DNA of 64,000 nucleotides from Actinomycetota bacterium. Lineage in GTDB: Bacteria; Actinomycetota; Actinomycetes; Propionibacteriales; Propionibacteriaceae. The notes under the pieces were generated by a model. It was not told the origin of the DNA. It was given only the letters and a program-made list of their open reading frames with translations, and ran no database searches. The DNA lies in NCBI GenBank assembly GCA_020161795.1, contig JAIUOR010000010.1, positions 62,001 to 126,000 on the forward strand, given 5' to 3'. The translations under genes were made by a program, and so were the position numbers. Numbering within the stretch: position 1 is the first letter of the stretch; each line of letters begins with the position of its first letter. Below are positions 33,749-44,378 of this stretch, piece by piece.

Positions 33749-36477
33749 GCACCATCTCGTTCATCAACCAGCTGGGCCTGCTGGAGCGCCGGCTCTCGGC
33801 CGATCCGCGCGCCTTCCGCGAACTCTTCACGGCGGACGGCATGGAGGCAGTGGCCTGGGAGTTCCAGCAGAGCGAGCTGTCGGCGGAGTTCATCACCGCG
33901 CTGTGGGAGGTGCTCTCGGGCGACGACGACGCCAGCCGGGTGATGATGCGCTTCCTGTGGCGGCTGCCGGTGGGCAAGAAGCGGGCCTTCGTCCGCGCCC
34001 TGGACGCACACCTCTCGGATCGGTACCCGATGTTCGCCGGCCTGTCGCACAACTGGCCGGCCGGCTCGGCCATCCCGCCCTACATCCGGGAGCCGGAGGA
34101 CCGCTGCGAGGATTTCGAGCTGGTCAACAAGGGCTACCTGGGCTACATGGATCTGGGCTACACCCGCCGCGATGTCGAGCTCTTCATCTGGCTCGAGGCG
34201 CTGCGCGACAAGCAGTGCGCCGAGGCGCCGTGTGAACTCGGGGTGCTGCTGGCCGGGCATCGCGAACCGCAGGGCGGCTGCCCGGTGCGGATCCACATCC
34301 CGCAGATGTTCGAACTGCTCGGGAATGGCCGGTTCACCGAAGCGCTGCAACTGCTCGAATCCTGCAACCCGCTGCCGAACGTCACCGGCCGGGTCTGCCC
34401 GCAGGAGCTGCAGTGCCAGGGGATGTGCATCCACAAGCACGCGATGACCATCGGCCAGGTGGAGTGGTTCCTCCCCGAGTGGGAGAAGCTCGCCGATCCC
34501 GAGGCCACCACCCGGCGGTTCGCCCACGTCCGCGACCCGTGGCTGCTGGCCACCAAGCCGCCGGTGGCGATCGTGGGCTCCGGCCCGTCCGGGTTGATCA
34601 CCGCCTACCTGCTCGCCGAGGAGGGCTTCCCGGTCACGGTCTTCGAGGCCTTCCACGAACTCGGCGGCGTGCTGCGCTACGGCATCCCCGAGTTCCGGCT
34701 GCCGAACCAGCTGATCGACGACGTGGTGGCCAAGATCCGGCTGCTCGGCGGTCGCTTCGTCACCAACTTCGTGGTCGGCAAGACCGCCACCCTGGAGCAG
34801 CTGAAGGAGGCCGGCTTCGCGCGCGTCTTCGTCGGCTCGGGCGCCGGTCTCCCCCGGTTCCTGAACGTGCCCGGCGAGCACCTGCTGAACGTGATGAGTG
34901 CCAACGAGTTCCTCACCCGGGTCAACCTGATGCAGGCGCACAAGGCCGAGCGCGAGACGCCGTTGCCGTTCGTGAAGGGCCGCAATGTGCTGGTGATCGG
35001 CGGCGGCAACACCGCCATGGACGCCGCCCGCACCGCCCGCCGGCTCGGTGGCCACGTGACCATCGTCTACCGCCGCACCCGCGCCGAGATGCCGGCCCGG
35101 GTCGAGGAGCTCGAGCACGCCCTGGAGGAGGGCATCGAGCTGGCCGTGCTGCGCTCGCCGGTGGAGTTCACCGGGGACGAGAAGGGCTTCGTCACCAGCG
35201 CGGTCTGCGAGACCATGGGCCTGGGCGAACCGGATGCGTCGGGCCGGCGCCGTCCGCTGCCGACCGGGCTCACCGAGAAGCTGGACGCCGATCTGGTGAT
35301 CATGGCCCTGGGCAACACCGCGAACCCGATCATCAAGGATTCCGAACCCCGCCTGGAGGTCTCGAAGTACGGCACCATCGAGCAGCCCGACGACGCCTCC
35401 AAGCAGACCTCGCTGGCCGGGGTCTACACCGGCGGCGACGCCGCACGCGGCGGTTCCACGGCCATCCGCGCGGCCGGTGACGGGCAGTCCGCGGCGCGCG
35501 AGATCATCGGCGCCCTGGACGAGTTCGACCCCGCCGACGTGATCGACAAGGTCACCAAGGCCTCGGCCTACACCGACATGGCGGCCGAACTGCCGGTGAT
35601 CGTCGCCAAGCAGCACCTCAGCTTCGGAATCGAGGAGTTCACTGTCCGCGCACCGGTCATCGCGCGCACCGCGCAGGCCGGCCAGTTCGTCCGCGTGCTG
35701 ATCGAACCGCACGGCGAGCTGATCCCGCTCACCCTGGCCGACTGGGACGCCGAGGCGGGTACCGTCACGCTCGTCGTCCAGGGCATGGGCACCACCACGC
35801 TGGCCATGAACGAGATGACCGTGGGGCAGGCGCTGGCCGGCATCGCCGGTCCGCTCGGCCGGCCCAGCGACCTGCATCGCCACGATCCCGATGCGACGGT
35901 GGTCTTCACCGCCGGCGGGCTCGGCCTCCCCCCGGTCTACCCGATCATGCGCGAGCACCTGGAGCTGGGGAGCCACGTCACGCTGATCTCGGGCTTCCGC
36001 ACCGCCGACCTGATGTTCTGGGACGCGCCGGACGAGCGGATCGGCGCCCTGCAGGCTCGGTACGGGACGCAGTTGGAGGTGATCTACGCCACCAACGACG
36101 GCTCCTTCGGCGTGCAGGGATTCGTCACCGCGCCGCTGGAGGACATGCTGCAGGCCGAACGGGACGGCCGCAGCCGGCGCCGGATCGCCGAGGTGGTCAC
36201 CATCGGTCCCCCGCTCATGATGCGGTCGGTCTCCGATCTGACCAAGCCGTACGGCGTCCCCACCGTGGCCAGCCTCAACTCGATCATGGTCGACGCCACC
36301 GGCATGTGCGGCGCCTGCATGGTGCCGGTGACCGAGGGCGATCGGCTGGTGCGCAAGCACGCCTGCATCGACGGCCCCGAGATCGACGGTCACGCCATCG
36401 ACTGGGACAAGTTCCTGCCGCGCTTCAACCTGTTCCGCACCCAGGAGCAGGAGAGCCGGCTGCGCCACGGCTACTGA
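33745..36477 (+). CDS. Fused Nfn/Sud-type NAD(P)H:ferredoxin oxidoreductase (both subunits) with extra N-terminal domain
   Basis: A 910-residue flavo-iron-sulfur protein. Residues 1 to about 150 form an unrecognised domain. Residues about 155-600 resemble GltD/NfnB: N-terminal cysteines 158, 163, 179 and 218, 224, 228 (VTGRVCPQELQCQGMC) for [4Fe-4S] clusters, FAD motif VAIVGSGPSGLITAYLLAEEG (from 274) and NADP motif VLVIGGGNTAMDAARTARRLGG (from 416). From about 615 to the end is an NfnA/SudB-like ferredoxin-NADP reductase module with [2Fe-2S] cysteines 855, 858, 874 (VDATGMCGACM ... KHACIDGPEIDGHAIDWD). In Nfn these are separate subunits that bifurcate electrons between NADH, NADPH and ferredoxin. 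The start overlaps the PFOR-like gene by 4 bases, so the pair probably acts together. Confidence 0.88.
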   Translation: MSTISFINQLGLLERRLSADPRAFRELFTADGMEAVAWEFQQSELSAEFITALWEVLSGDDDASRVMMRFLWRLPVGKKRAFVRALDAHLSDRYPMFAGLSHNWPAGSAIPPYIREPEDRCEDFELVNKGYLGYMDLGYTRRDVELFIWLEALRDKQCAEAPCELGVLLAGHREPQGGCPVRIHIPQMFELLGNGRFTEALQLLESCNPLPNVTGRVCPQELQCQGMCIHKHAMTIGQVEWFLPEWEKLADPEATTRRFAHVRDPWLLATKPPVAIVGSGPSGLITAYLLAEEGFPVTVFEAFHELGGVLRYGIPEFRLPNQLIDDVVAKIRLLGGRFVTNFVVGKTATLEQLKEAGFARVFVGSGAGLPRFLNVPGEHLLNVMSANEFLTRVNLMQAHKAERETPLPFVKGRNVLVIGGGNTAMDAARTARRLGGHVTIVYRRTRAEMPARVEELEHALEEGIELAVLRSPVEFTGDEKGFVTSAVCETMGLGEPDASGRRRPLPTGLTEKLDADLVIMALGNTANPIIKDSEPRLEVSKYGTIEQPDDASKQTSLAGVYTGGDAARGGSTAIRAAGDGQSAAREIIGALDEFDPADVIDKVTKASAYTDMAAELPVIVAKQHLSFGIEEFTVRAPVIARTAQAGQFVRVLIEPHGELIPLTLADWDAEAGTVTLVVQGMGTTTLAMNEMTVGQALAGIAGPLGRPSDLHRHDPDATVVFTAGGLGLPPVYPIMREHLELGSHVTLISGFRTADLMFWDAPDERIGALQARYGTQLEVIYATNDGSFGVQGFVTAPLEDMLQAERDGRSRRRIAEVVTIGPPLMMRSVSDLTKPYGVPTVASLNSIMVDATGMCGACMVPVTEGDRLVRKHACIDGPEIDGHAIDWDKFLPRFNLFRTQEQESRLRHGY

Positions 36478-36503
36478 GCCCTACGGTCCCGGCCCGCATG
36501 GGG

Positions 36504-36509
36504 CAGGAT
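36504..36509 (+). promoter_or_regulatory. Possible -10 box (CAGGAT) of the amidohydrolase gene
   Basis: CAGGAT ends 7 bases before ATG 36517, resembling the other leaderless starts; AGGATGAGG could alternatively serve as a ribosome site. Confidence 0.35.
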
Positions 36510-36516
36510 GAGGCGC

Positions 36517-37731
36517 ATGAGCCTTGCGTCCACCCCCGCGTCCTCGTCCGGTCTTCCGCAGCTGCGCCGCCTGCGCAATGTCCGTCCGTGGGGCGCTGAG
36601 GCGTCCGACATCGTGGTCGACGGCGAGACGATCGTCGCGGTGGTCCCGACGGATCCGTCCGTGGAAGCCGGCGACGGCGTCGTCGACGGACAAGGCCTGC
36701 TCGCGCTGCCCGGGTTGGTGAACGCCCACGCCCACGTCGACAAGTCGTGGTGGGGGCTGCCCTGGCAGTCCTATGGCGGGGAGGGTGGCACCGAGGGACG
36801 GATCCGGCACGAGCGTGCCCGACGGGACGAGCTCGGCATCCCCAGCCCCGGCATCACAGCCGCCGTCCTGGAGCAGATGGTGCAGCACGGCACCACCGCG
36901 ATCCGTTCCCATGTCGACGTCGATCCCGGCGTCGGGCTGCGTGGGATCGAGGCCGTCCGGGAGGCGTCCGCCCGGTATCAGGGGGCGCTCCAGGTCACGA
37001 TCGTCGCCTTCCCCCAGGACGGCGTGCTGCGCCGGCCCGGCGTGCTGGAGCTGCTCGGCAGGGCCGTCGAGGCTGGAGCCGAGCACATCGGCGGCCTGGA
37101 TCCGGCCAGCATCGATCGCGACCTGGTGGGGCAGATCGACGGCATCCTCGGCCTGGCCGCCGACCACGGCGTGGGAGTCGACATCCACCTGCACGACCCG
37201 GCGGAACTGGGTGCCTTCCAGATCGAGCTGATCGCCGAGCGCGTCGAGCGGCTCGGTCTCACCGGCCGGGTGAACATCGCGCACGGCTTCGCGGTGGCCC
37301 AGCTGGAGGCCGGCCGGCGCGCCGACCTGCTGGCCCGGATGGGCGCGCTCGGGATGTCGATGACGACGGTGGCACCGTTGCGGCTGCCGCAGCTGCCGCT
37401 GGACGAGCTGGGCACCGCCGGGGTGCGGTTGGGCTTCGGCACCGACGGCATCCGGGACCTGTGGAGCCCCTACGGCACCGGCGACACCCTCGGTATCACC
37501 TGGCAGTACGCCCGCGCGTCCAGCATCGTGCGGGACGAGCAACTCACCGAGGTGGTCCGACTGGCCACCAGCGCCGGCGCCTGGGCGGTCGGACGCCACA
37601 CCCACGATCTGGTGCCGGGCTCACGCGCGGACATCGTCCTGCTGGAGGCGGAGAATCCGATGGACGCGCTGGTGCGGGTACCTCCCCGCCGGCTCGTGGT
37701 CGGTGGCGGTCGGGTACTGCACGAGGCCTGA
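36517..37731 (+). CDS. Amidohydrolase, cytosine-deaminase-like
   Basis: A 404-residue metal-dependent hydrolase of the amidohydrolase superfamily, subgroup of cytosine deaminase/isoguanine deaminase. Metal-binding motifs: HAHVDKSWWG (HxH), IRSHVDVDPGVGLRG, DIHLHDP, NIAHGFAV and the aspartate in GFGTDGIRDLWSPYGTGDTLG, a pattern seen in CodA-like enzymes. Substrate could be cytosine, another pyrimidine or a related cyclic amidine. ATG 36517 is chosen; an in-frame ATG at 36508 is possible. It lies 39 bases after the Nfn-like gene but has its own promoter-like box, and converges on the PTS regulator. Confidence 0.85.
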   Translation: MSLASTPASSSGLPQLRRLRNVRPWGAEASDIVVDGETIVAVVPTDPSVEAGDGVVDGQGLLALPGLVNAHAHVDKSWWGLPWQSYGGEGGTEGRIRHERARRDELGIPSPGITAAVLEQMVQHGTTAIRSHVDVDPGVGLRGIEAVREASARYQGALQVTIVAFPQDGVLRRPGVLELLGRAVEAGAEHIGGLDPASIDRDLVGQIDGILGLAADHGVGVDIHLHDPAELGAFQIELIAERVERLGLTGRVNIAHGFAVAQLEAGRRADLLARMGALGMSMTTVAPLRLPQLPLDELGTAGVRLGFGTDGIRDLWSPYGTGDTLGITWQYARASSIVRDEQLTEVVRLATSAGAWAVGRHTHDLVPGSRADIVLLEAENPMDALVRVPPRRLVVGGGRVLHEA

Positions 37732-37740
37732 CCGGCCGGC

Positions 37741-39645
37741 TCAATAGGTCAGCAGGCCGCTGAGCCGGCGGACGAAGCCGTGGTGGTCCTGGCAGGCATC
37801 CAGCAGGGTCACGATGTTGGCCGGGTCGTTGAGCACGCCGATCAGCTCGTCCAGCACGTCGCGGAAGACCGGCCGTCCCTCGGGGCTGACCGCGAACATC
37901 AGCACGAGCCGTACCGCCGACGGCCCCCAGGGAATCGGTGTGTCGCTGACCAGCACCGCGATCCCGGTCTTGGCGGCGTCCATGTACATCGAGTGCGGGA
38001 TGGCGAACTGGCCCCCGAAGGCGGTCGGCGAGCGACGCTCGCGGTCCAGCACGTCGGCCAGGAAGCCGCGTCCGACATAGCCCTCCTGCTCCAGCGTCCG
38101 GCTCAGCAGGGTGAGGGCTTCCAGCTTGCTGGCGACCTGTTCGCGGTGGTGGAAGAGGTTCGGATCCAGCAGCGAGATCATGTTGGCGCGTAGCTTCGCC
38201 CGCGCTGTGCGCACCCGCTCGGCACGAACGGCCGCCGCTACCTTGTCGATGTCGGCCTCGGTCAGGAAGGGGCTGATCCGCAGCACCGGAAGGGTGTCCA
38301 GGTCGAGATCGACCACCGACACCACCAGATCGCTGGTGACCGTGGACCAGTCGTGGCTGAGGCTGGTCACCAGGCTCTCGACGACGGCGTTCTCCTGCAC
38401 GATCCGGGCGAGCCGGGCGGCCAGTTCCTCGTGCAGGGTGCTGTAGCGCGGGGCGACGCAGGTGATGGTGACCGGCGGGCCCTGGGTCATCTGGCGCTGC
38501 ACCTGGTTGCCCAGGTGGAAGGCGAGGAAGTCGACCTCCCCGGCACCCACCTCGATCTGCGTGCTGGCCTCGATCCGGTGGGCGAATTGCAGCGCGAGCT
38601 CGTGGATCAGCGGATGCATGTTCCGGAAGTCCGGGCCGAGCGGGGTGTCGAGGCTCTCCCCATTGCGCGCCCGGAGGATCAGCGCCTGGACGTGCAGCGC
38701 CAGCGCCCACACGGTGGACTCGTCGTAGAGATCCAGCAGGAACTGGTTGGAGAGATCGCGCAGCGCCTCCCGGGTGATCCCCAGCGCCCGGTCCGACACG
38801 GCGGTGCGGACGGCGGTCTCGGAGACCCGGGTGGCCAGGATGTCGTGCAGATTCTGCAGATCGGCCTCGGACAACACGACGTCGAAGATCTGGCGCACGG
38901 CGTCGGCGAGGCCCTCGGTGGCCTCCCAGACCGCGGCGTGCCGGCCGGTCGGCAGCGGGTCGCCGGTGGTGGTCAGCACGTGACCCGCACTGATCCGGTC
39001 GGCGGCGATGGTCAGGTGCATCACGAGGTCGTTGAGGACGTACTCGTTGACCTCCAGCCCCGCCTCCGCCAGGTGCCCGATGGCCGCGTCGTGCAGCCGG
39101 CGGGCACGACCGTGCTGCTGCGGGCCGTCGAGGCTGGGCAGGCCGGTCTGGCCCGAACCCAGCAGCAGATGGCGCACCAGCTTGCGCTGCTGCCGCTCCG
39201 GGCCTTCGATGCGGACGATCTCGCGCTCGCGCCGGATCACCAGCTGATGCTCGCGCAGCAGCTCCCGCGCCCTGCCCAGGTCGGCCTCGATGGTGGCCGG
39301 GCTCACGCTGAGCCGCTCCCCCAGGTCGAAGACGTCCGCCCCCTCGGCGTGACCCACCAGGTAGCGCACGATGTAGTAGAGCCGCTGCTCGGGGCTGTCG
39401 TAGCCGGTGCGGCGCTTGCTCTGGCTGTTGCGATGCCGCCGGTAGGCGCGCTCGTTCAGCCGGTAGCCGTCCTGGTCGGAGACGATCAACGGGAGCTGCG
39501 CACCGGAGTTCACCGCGCGCACGTAGTCGCGGACGCTCCGCGGCGTGACGCCCAGCCGCAGCGCCAGTTCACGGCCGGTCAGCTGTCCCTCGGCCGCTCG
39601 CAGCTCGTCGACGAGCTGCTGCAGGCGCTTCTGGCGTGTCTCCAT
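37741..39645 (-). CDS. PRD- and EIIA-containing PTS regulator (LicR/ManR/MtlR type)
   Basis: A 634-residue activator-type regulator. N-terminal HTH (TGRELALRLGVTPRSVRDYVRAV, residues about 22-45) and a second HTH (FDLGERLSVSPATIEADLGRARELL), two PTS regulation domains (about 180-400, with conserved histidines in LVMHLTIAADR and HPLIHELALQF), an EIIB-like stretch, and a C-terminal EIIA domain with phosphorylatable His in GGQFAIPHSM. Such proteins are switched by phosphorylation from PTS components and activate the cognate operon. ATG 39645 is selected because homology begins at METRQKRLQQLVDEL. It is divergent from the PTS operon. Confidence 0.9.
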   Translation of the reverse strand: METRQKRLQQLVDELRAAEGQLTGRELALRLGVTPRSVRDYVRAVNSGAQLPLIVSDQDGYRLNERAYRRHRNSQSKRRTGYDSPEQRLYYIVRYLVGHAEGADVFDLGERLSVSPATIEADLGRARELLREHQLVIRREREIVRIEGPERQQRKLVRHLLLGSGQTGLPSLDGPQQHGRARRLHDAAIGHLAEAGLEVNEYVLNDLVMHLTIAADRISAGHVLTTTGDPLPTGRHAAVWEATEGLADAVRQIFDVVLSEADLQNLHDILATRVSETAVRTAVSDRALGITREALRDLSNQFLLDLYDESTVWALALHVQALILRARNGESLDTPLGPDFRNMHPLIHELALQFAHRIEASTQIEVGAGEVDFLAFHLGNQVQRQMTQGPPVTITCVAPRYSTLHEELAARLARIVQENAVVESLVTSLSHDWSTVTSDLVVSVVDLDLDTLPVLRISPFLTEADIDKVAAAVRAERVRTARAKLRANMISLLDPNLFHHREQVASKLEALTLLSRTLEQEGYVGRGFLADVLDRERRSPTAFGGQFAIPHSMYMDAAKTGIAVLVSDTPIPWGPSAVRLVLMFAVSPEGRPVFRDVLDELIGVLNDPANIVTLLDACQDHHGFVRRLSGLLTY

Positions 39646-39710
39646 GGTTCGTCGTCGGCCCTCCTGACAGCCGATCATTGACGCTCGGCTCGCGAAACGC
39701 CACCACAGGC

Positions 39711-39761
39711 TCTTCCGCACCCCAGGAAGAAGCGCGATCCACCTTCCTGGGGTGCGGAAGA
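39711..39761. promoter_or_regulatory. Perfect 19-bp inverted repeat upstream of the PTS operon
   Basis: TCTTCCGCACCCCAGGAAG (39711-39729) and its exact complement at 39743-39761, with a 13-base spacer; a looser extension (GCCACCA / TGGTGGC) reaches about 39699-39773. It lies between the divergent regulator and EIIB genes, 85 bases before the EIIB start. Likely operator for the PRD regulator or a leader attenuator hairpin. Confidence 0.65.
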
Positions 39762-39845
39762 CACTCTGGTGGCCCCCGGGGCAGCCGATACGCCACCGTG
39801 GAACGGTGGGCGCCAACACCGGTGCTCCGGCAGCAAGGAGGCTCA

Positions 39846-40172
39846 GTGAAGCAGATCCGAATTCTACTGGTGTGTGGTTCGGGTGCCAGCAGCGGTTTCA
39901 TGGCCGCGAACATCCGCAAGGCGGCCGCGGCCCGCGGACTCGACACCAAGGTCGTTGCCCGCGGTGAGGCTGAGATCGAGAACTACATCGACGACATCGA
40001 CGTTCTCATGGTCGGCCCGCACCTGGCGTACATCCTCGACGAGGTGGACGAGTACGTCGGCAACCACCCGGTCACCGTCCTGCTGATGAAGCCGGACTAC
40101 TACTCGACCCTCGACGGCGACAAGGCCGTCGATCACCTGCTGGCCGACCTGGCCGAGAAGGGCGTCAACTAA
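39846..40172 (+). CDS. PTS lactose/cellobiose family EIIB
   Basis: A 108-residue cytoplasmic phosphocarrier. The phosphorylated cysteine is Cys10 in LLVCGSGASSGFMA, matching the EIIB-cellobiose P-loop. It accepts phosphate from EIIA and passes it to the sugar bound by EIIC. GTG start at 39846 with AAGGAGG 6 bases upstream. It overlaps the EIIC gene by one base (TAATG), so it opens a four-gene operon with EIIC, EIIA and a family 1 glycosidase. Confidence 0.93.
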   Translation: MKQIRILLVCGSGASSGFMAANIRKAAAARGLDTKVVARGEAEIENYIDDIDVLMVGPHLAYILDEVDEYVGNHPVTVLLMKPDYYSTLDGDKAVDHLLADLAEKGVN

Positions 40173-41407
40173 TGAACAAGTTCATCGAGTGGCTGGAGAA
40201 CTCGTTCTCGCCGCGTATGTCCAAGATCAACAACAACGTCTGGATCGTGACCCTCAAGGACTCGATCATGCAGACGCTGCCGTTCATCTTCCTCGGTTCG
40301 GTCTTCGCGATGCTCGCCATCCTGAACGACTACCTGCCCTGGCTGCCGAGCTTCTGGACGCCCTTCGGCTGGACCATGGGCATGGTCTCGCTGTTCATCT
40401 CCTTCCTGATCCCGTTCAACCTGATGGAGAAGAAGCGCCTGCGCAAGCAGCGCATCATCGCCGGTCTGTCCAGCCTGTCGCTGTTCCTGATCATCATCAG
40501 CCCCCAGGTCATCGCTGACGGCGCCCCCGGTTTCGGGCACGCCGCGCTCGGCGCCGGCGGCATGTTCGTGGCGATCGTCGCCGGTCTGTTCAGCGGCTGG
40601 GTGATGAGCCTGTTCGGCAAGTTCACGTTCTTCAAGGAGGAATCGGTCATCCCGGATTTCGTCCGCGCCTGGTTCGACGCCATGCTGCCGGTCGCCGTCG
40701 TGATCGTCACCGGCTGGATCGTGGTCGATCTGCTGCACTTCGACCTCTACAACGTGGTGCTGGCGATCTTCTCCCCGCTCGGCGGTGTGCTGGAGACCCC
40801 GTGGGGCTTCGCGCTGATGATGTTCGTGTGGTGCTTCCTGTACTCCATGGGTATCTCGACCTGGGTGCTCACGCCGGTCACCTCGCCGGTGCTGCTGGCG
40901 GCCATGCAGGCCAACATGGACGGCACCGCCGTCAACCTGGTGACCAACGCCACGGTGTTCTCCACCTACCTCTGGTTCGGTGGCATCGGCGCGACCATGC
41001 CGCTGGTCTTCATGATGATGCGGTCGAAGGCCGCCAAGGTGAAGGCGCTGGGCCGGGCCTGTCTGCCGCCCACGATCTTCAACATCAACGAGCCCGTCGT
41101 CTTCGGTGCGATCGCCTGGAACCCGACCCTGATGATCCCGATGTGGCTGCAGGGCATCATCCTGCCGCTGGTCATCTGGCTGTTCACCAAGGTGATTCCG
41201 TTCGCACCGATCCCGATGTACCAGTTCGAGATGTGGTACGCGCCGTTCCCGATCTCCACCTGGCTGACCACCGGGTCGGTGCTCGCCCTGGTGCTGATGG
41301 CCGGCATCTTCGCGCTCTCCGCCGCGATCTGGTACCCGTTCTTCAAGTCGTACGAGAAGCAGTCCATCGAGGCTGAAGCAGCCGACGCAGTTCCCGCGGC
41401 CGCCTGA
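40172..41407 (+). CDS. PTS lactose/cellobiose family EIIC permease
   Basis: A 411-residue membrane permease with about ten helices. The start MNKFIEWLENSFSPRMSKINNNVWIVTLKDSIMQTLPFIFLGSV is typical of the CelB/ChbC family, as is the substrate-binding segment PTIFNINEPVVFGAIAWNPTLMIPM. It imports a beta-linked disaccharide such as cellobiose and phosphorylates it at C6. It is coupled to EIIB and lies upstream of EIIA. At 411 residues it is slightly shorter than the usual 430-450. Confidence 0.93.
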   Translation: MNKFIEWLENSFSPRMSKINNNVWIVTLKDSIMQTLPFIFLGSVFAMLAILNDYLPWLPSFWTPFGWTMGMVSLFISFLIPFNLMEKKRLRKQRIIAGLSSLSLFLIIISPQVIADGAPGFGHAALGAGGMFVAIVAGLFSGWVMSLFGKFTFFKEESVIPDFVRAWFDAMLPVAVVIVTGWIVVDLLHFDLYNVVLAIFSPLGGVLETPWGFALMMFVWCFLYSMGISTWVLTPVTSPVLLAAMQANMDGTAVNLVTNATVFSTYLWFGGIGATMPLVFMMMRSKAAKVKALGRACLPPTIFNINEPVVFGAIAWNPTLMIPMWLQGIILPLVIWLFTKVIPFAPIPMYQFEMWYAPFPISTWLTTGSVLALVLMAGIFALSAAIWYPFFKSYEKQSIEAEAADAVPAAA

Positions 41408-41426
41408 TCGCACTGAAAGGTTGACC

Positions 41427-43237
<1,811 letters not shown>

Positions 43238-43249
43238 CCCACTCCCCAC

Positions 43250-43308
43250 AGCCCCGGCTCACCCGCGTCCCTGAAGAGATACATCGAGGACGCGGGTGGA
43301 CCGGGGCT
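43250..43308. terminator. Terminator of the PTS operon
   Basis: A 21-bp stem (43250-43270 with 43288-43308) matching at 19 positions around a 17-base loop. It begins 13 bases after the glycosidase stop. Confidence 0.85.
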
Positions 43309-43352
43309 CAGTCGTCGTACGAGGTGACGAGGGACTGCTGCCGCGTCCGTGC

Positions 43353-43358
43353 AACACT
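43353..43358 (+). promoter_or_regulatory. Possible -10 box (AACACT) of the 43365 gene
   Basis: AACACT ends 6 bases before GTG 43365; a weak match, but the spacing is that of other leaderless genes in this window. Confidence 0.3.
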
Positions 43359-43364
43359 GGCATC

Positions 43365-43730
43365 GTGCGCGACGAGGCCCCCACCGCCGAAGAGATCGCC
43401 TTCTTCGAGGCACTCGAAGAGTTGCTGCCCGGTGTCCGCGACCGGTACCACAAGGACTCCGACGGTTCGTTGTGGATGATCGCCAGCTACGACATACCGG
43501 ACGTCGGCGTGGTCCACGCCACGCTGCGGTGCGATTTCGACGGCACCCGGCTGCGGGGTGGCCTGAGCCCCAGCCTGCTGAACCGGGACGACGGGCTACG
43601 CGCGGACGAGGCCGGCATCGACACCGCGGATGACAACGGCCTGAGCGAGGAGGTCACCGACCCGCTCGCGGCCGCCGTGACGGCCGCCGCCTGGTTCCGG
43701 AATCGCATCGCGGCCCACCGCCAAGCCTGA
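43365..43730 (+). CDS. Hypothetical protein
   Basis: A 121-residue soluble acidic protein, starting VRDEAPTAEEIAFFEALEELLPGVRDRYHKDSDGSLWM. It has alternating strand-like segments (SLWMIASYDIPDVGVVHATLRCDFDGTRLRGGL) and a C-terminal helix ending FRNRIAAHRQA. No family is recognised; small immunity-like or SMI1-like folds are possible but unsupported. GTG 43365 is preferred to the longer frame from 43296 because the latter starts inside the PTS terminator. It stands alone and converges on the winged-helix gene. Confidence 0.6.
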   Translation: MRDEAPTAEEIAFFEALEELLPGVRDRYHKDSDGSLWMIASYDIPDVGVVHATLRCDFDGTRLRGGLSPSLLNRDDGLRADEAGIDTADDNGLSEEVTDPLAAAVTAAAWFRNRIAAHRQA

Positions 43731-43745
43731 CTCCAGGACCAAAGG

Positions 43746-44378
43746 TCAACCGTCGCTGCCGCGGGGAATCCCCAGGGTCGCCAGCAGATCCTCGTGGAAC
43801 TGGATCCACACCAACTGGCAGGAGGCGCGATCCGGGCCGTCCACCCAGTCGTGCTGGCCCGCACGGGCATGGGCCACCGCGATGGAGTGCCGCTGCGCGT
43901 AGCCGTCGAACCGTTGCAGCGCGCCGGCCAGCGCATCGGCGATCGAGCTGAACTCCGCATCGATCGCTTCGAGCTCGCTCAGCACCTCGTGATCCCAGAC
44001 CGGATCCGTATGGTCGTTGAACGCCCGGGGATCCCACCGCGTCGACCGCAGCTGCCATCTGGTCGATGCCTCACCGTGGCGGACGTTCAGCGGAAGGAAG
44101 TCCCGGTGCGCCCCGCGCACGACGTCACGAAGCCCCGTGGCGTCCAGTTCCTCGGCCAGCAGTCGCTCGTTCCGCTCCCGTCCGCGGCTGGTCAGCGACC
44201 AGGTCTCGCCGAAGTATTCGTGACGCGTGACCCAGCCGAAGGCCTGGGCGTCCAGCAGATGCTCGCGAACCTCGTTCCGATCGAGCCCGAACCGCTCGGC
44301 GATCGCCACGACGGTCGGCCCGCCGAGCACCCGGACACCGTGCAGGGCCAGCAACTCCGGCGCGGATCGATGGCTCAC
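43746..44378 (-). CDS. Putative winged-helix transcriptional regulator
   Basis: A 210-residue protein. Residues about 1-75 look like a winged helix-turn-helix (ALHGVRVLGGPTVVAIAERFGLDRNEVREHLLDAQAFGWVTRHEYFGETWSLTSRGRERNERLL) of MarR/PadR type. The C-terminal 120 residues form a helical domain rich in His, Asp and Trp (WDHEVLSELEAIDAEFSSIADALAGALQRF) with no recognised ligand. GTG 44378 overlaps the stop of the DUF1304 gene by 4 bases, so both form one unit, DUF1304 first. Confidence 0.65.
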   Translation of the reverse strand: MSHRSAPELLALHGVRVLGGPTVVAIAERFGLDRNEVREHLLDAQAFGWVTRHEYFGETWSLTSRGRERNERLLAEELDATGLRDVVRGAHRDFLPLNVRHGEASTRWQLRSTRWDPRAFNDHTDPVWDHEVLSELEAIDAEFSSIADALAGALQRFDGYAQRHSIAVAHARAGQHDWVDGPDRASCQLVWIQFHEDLLATLGIPRGSDG

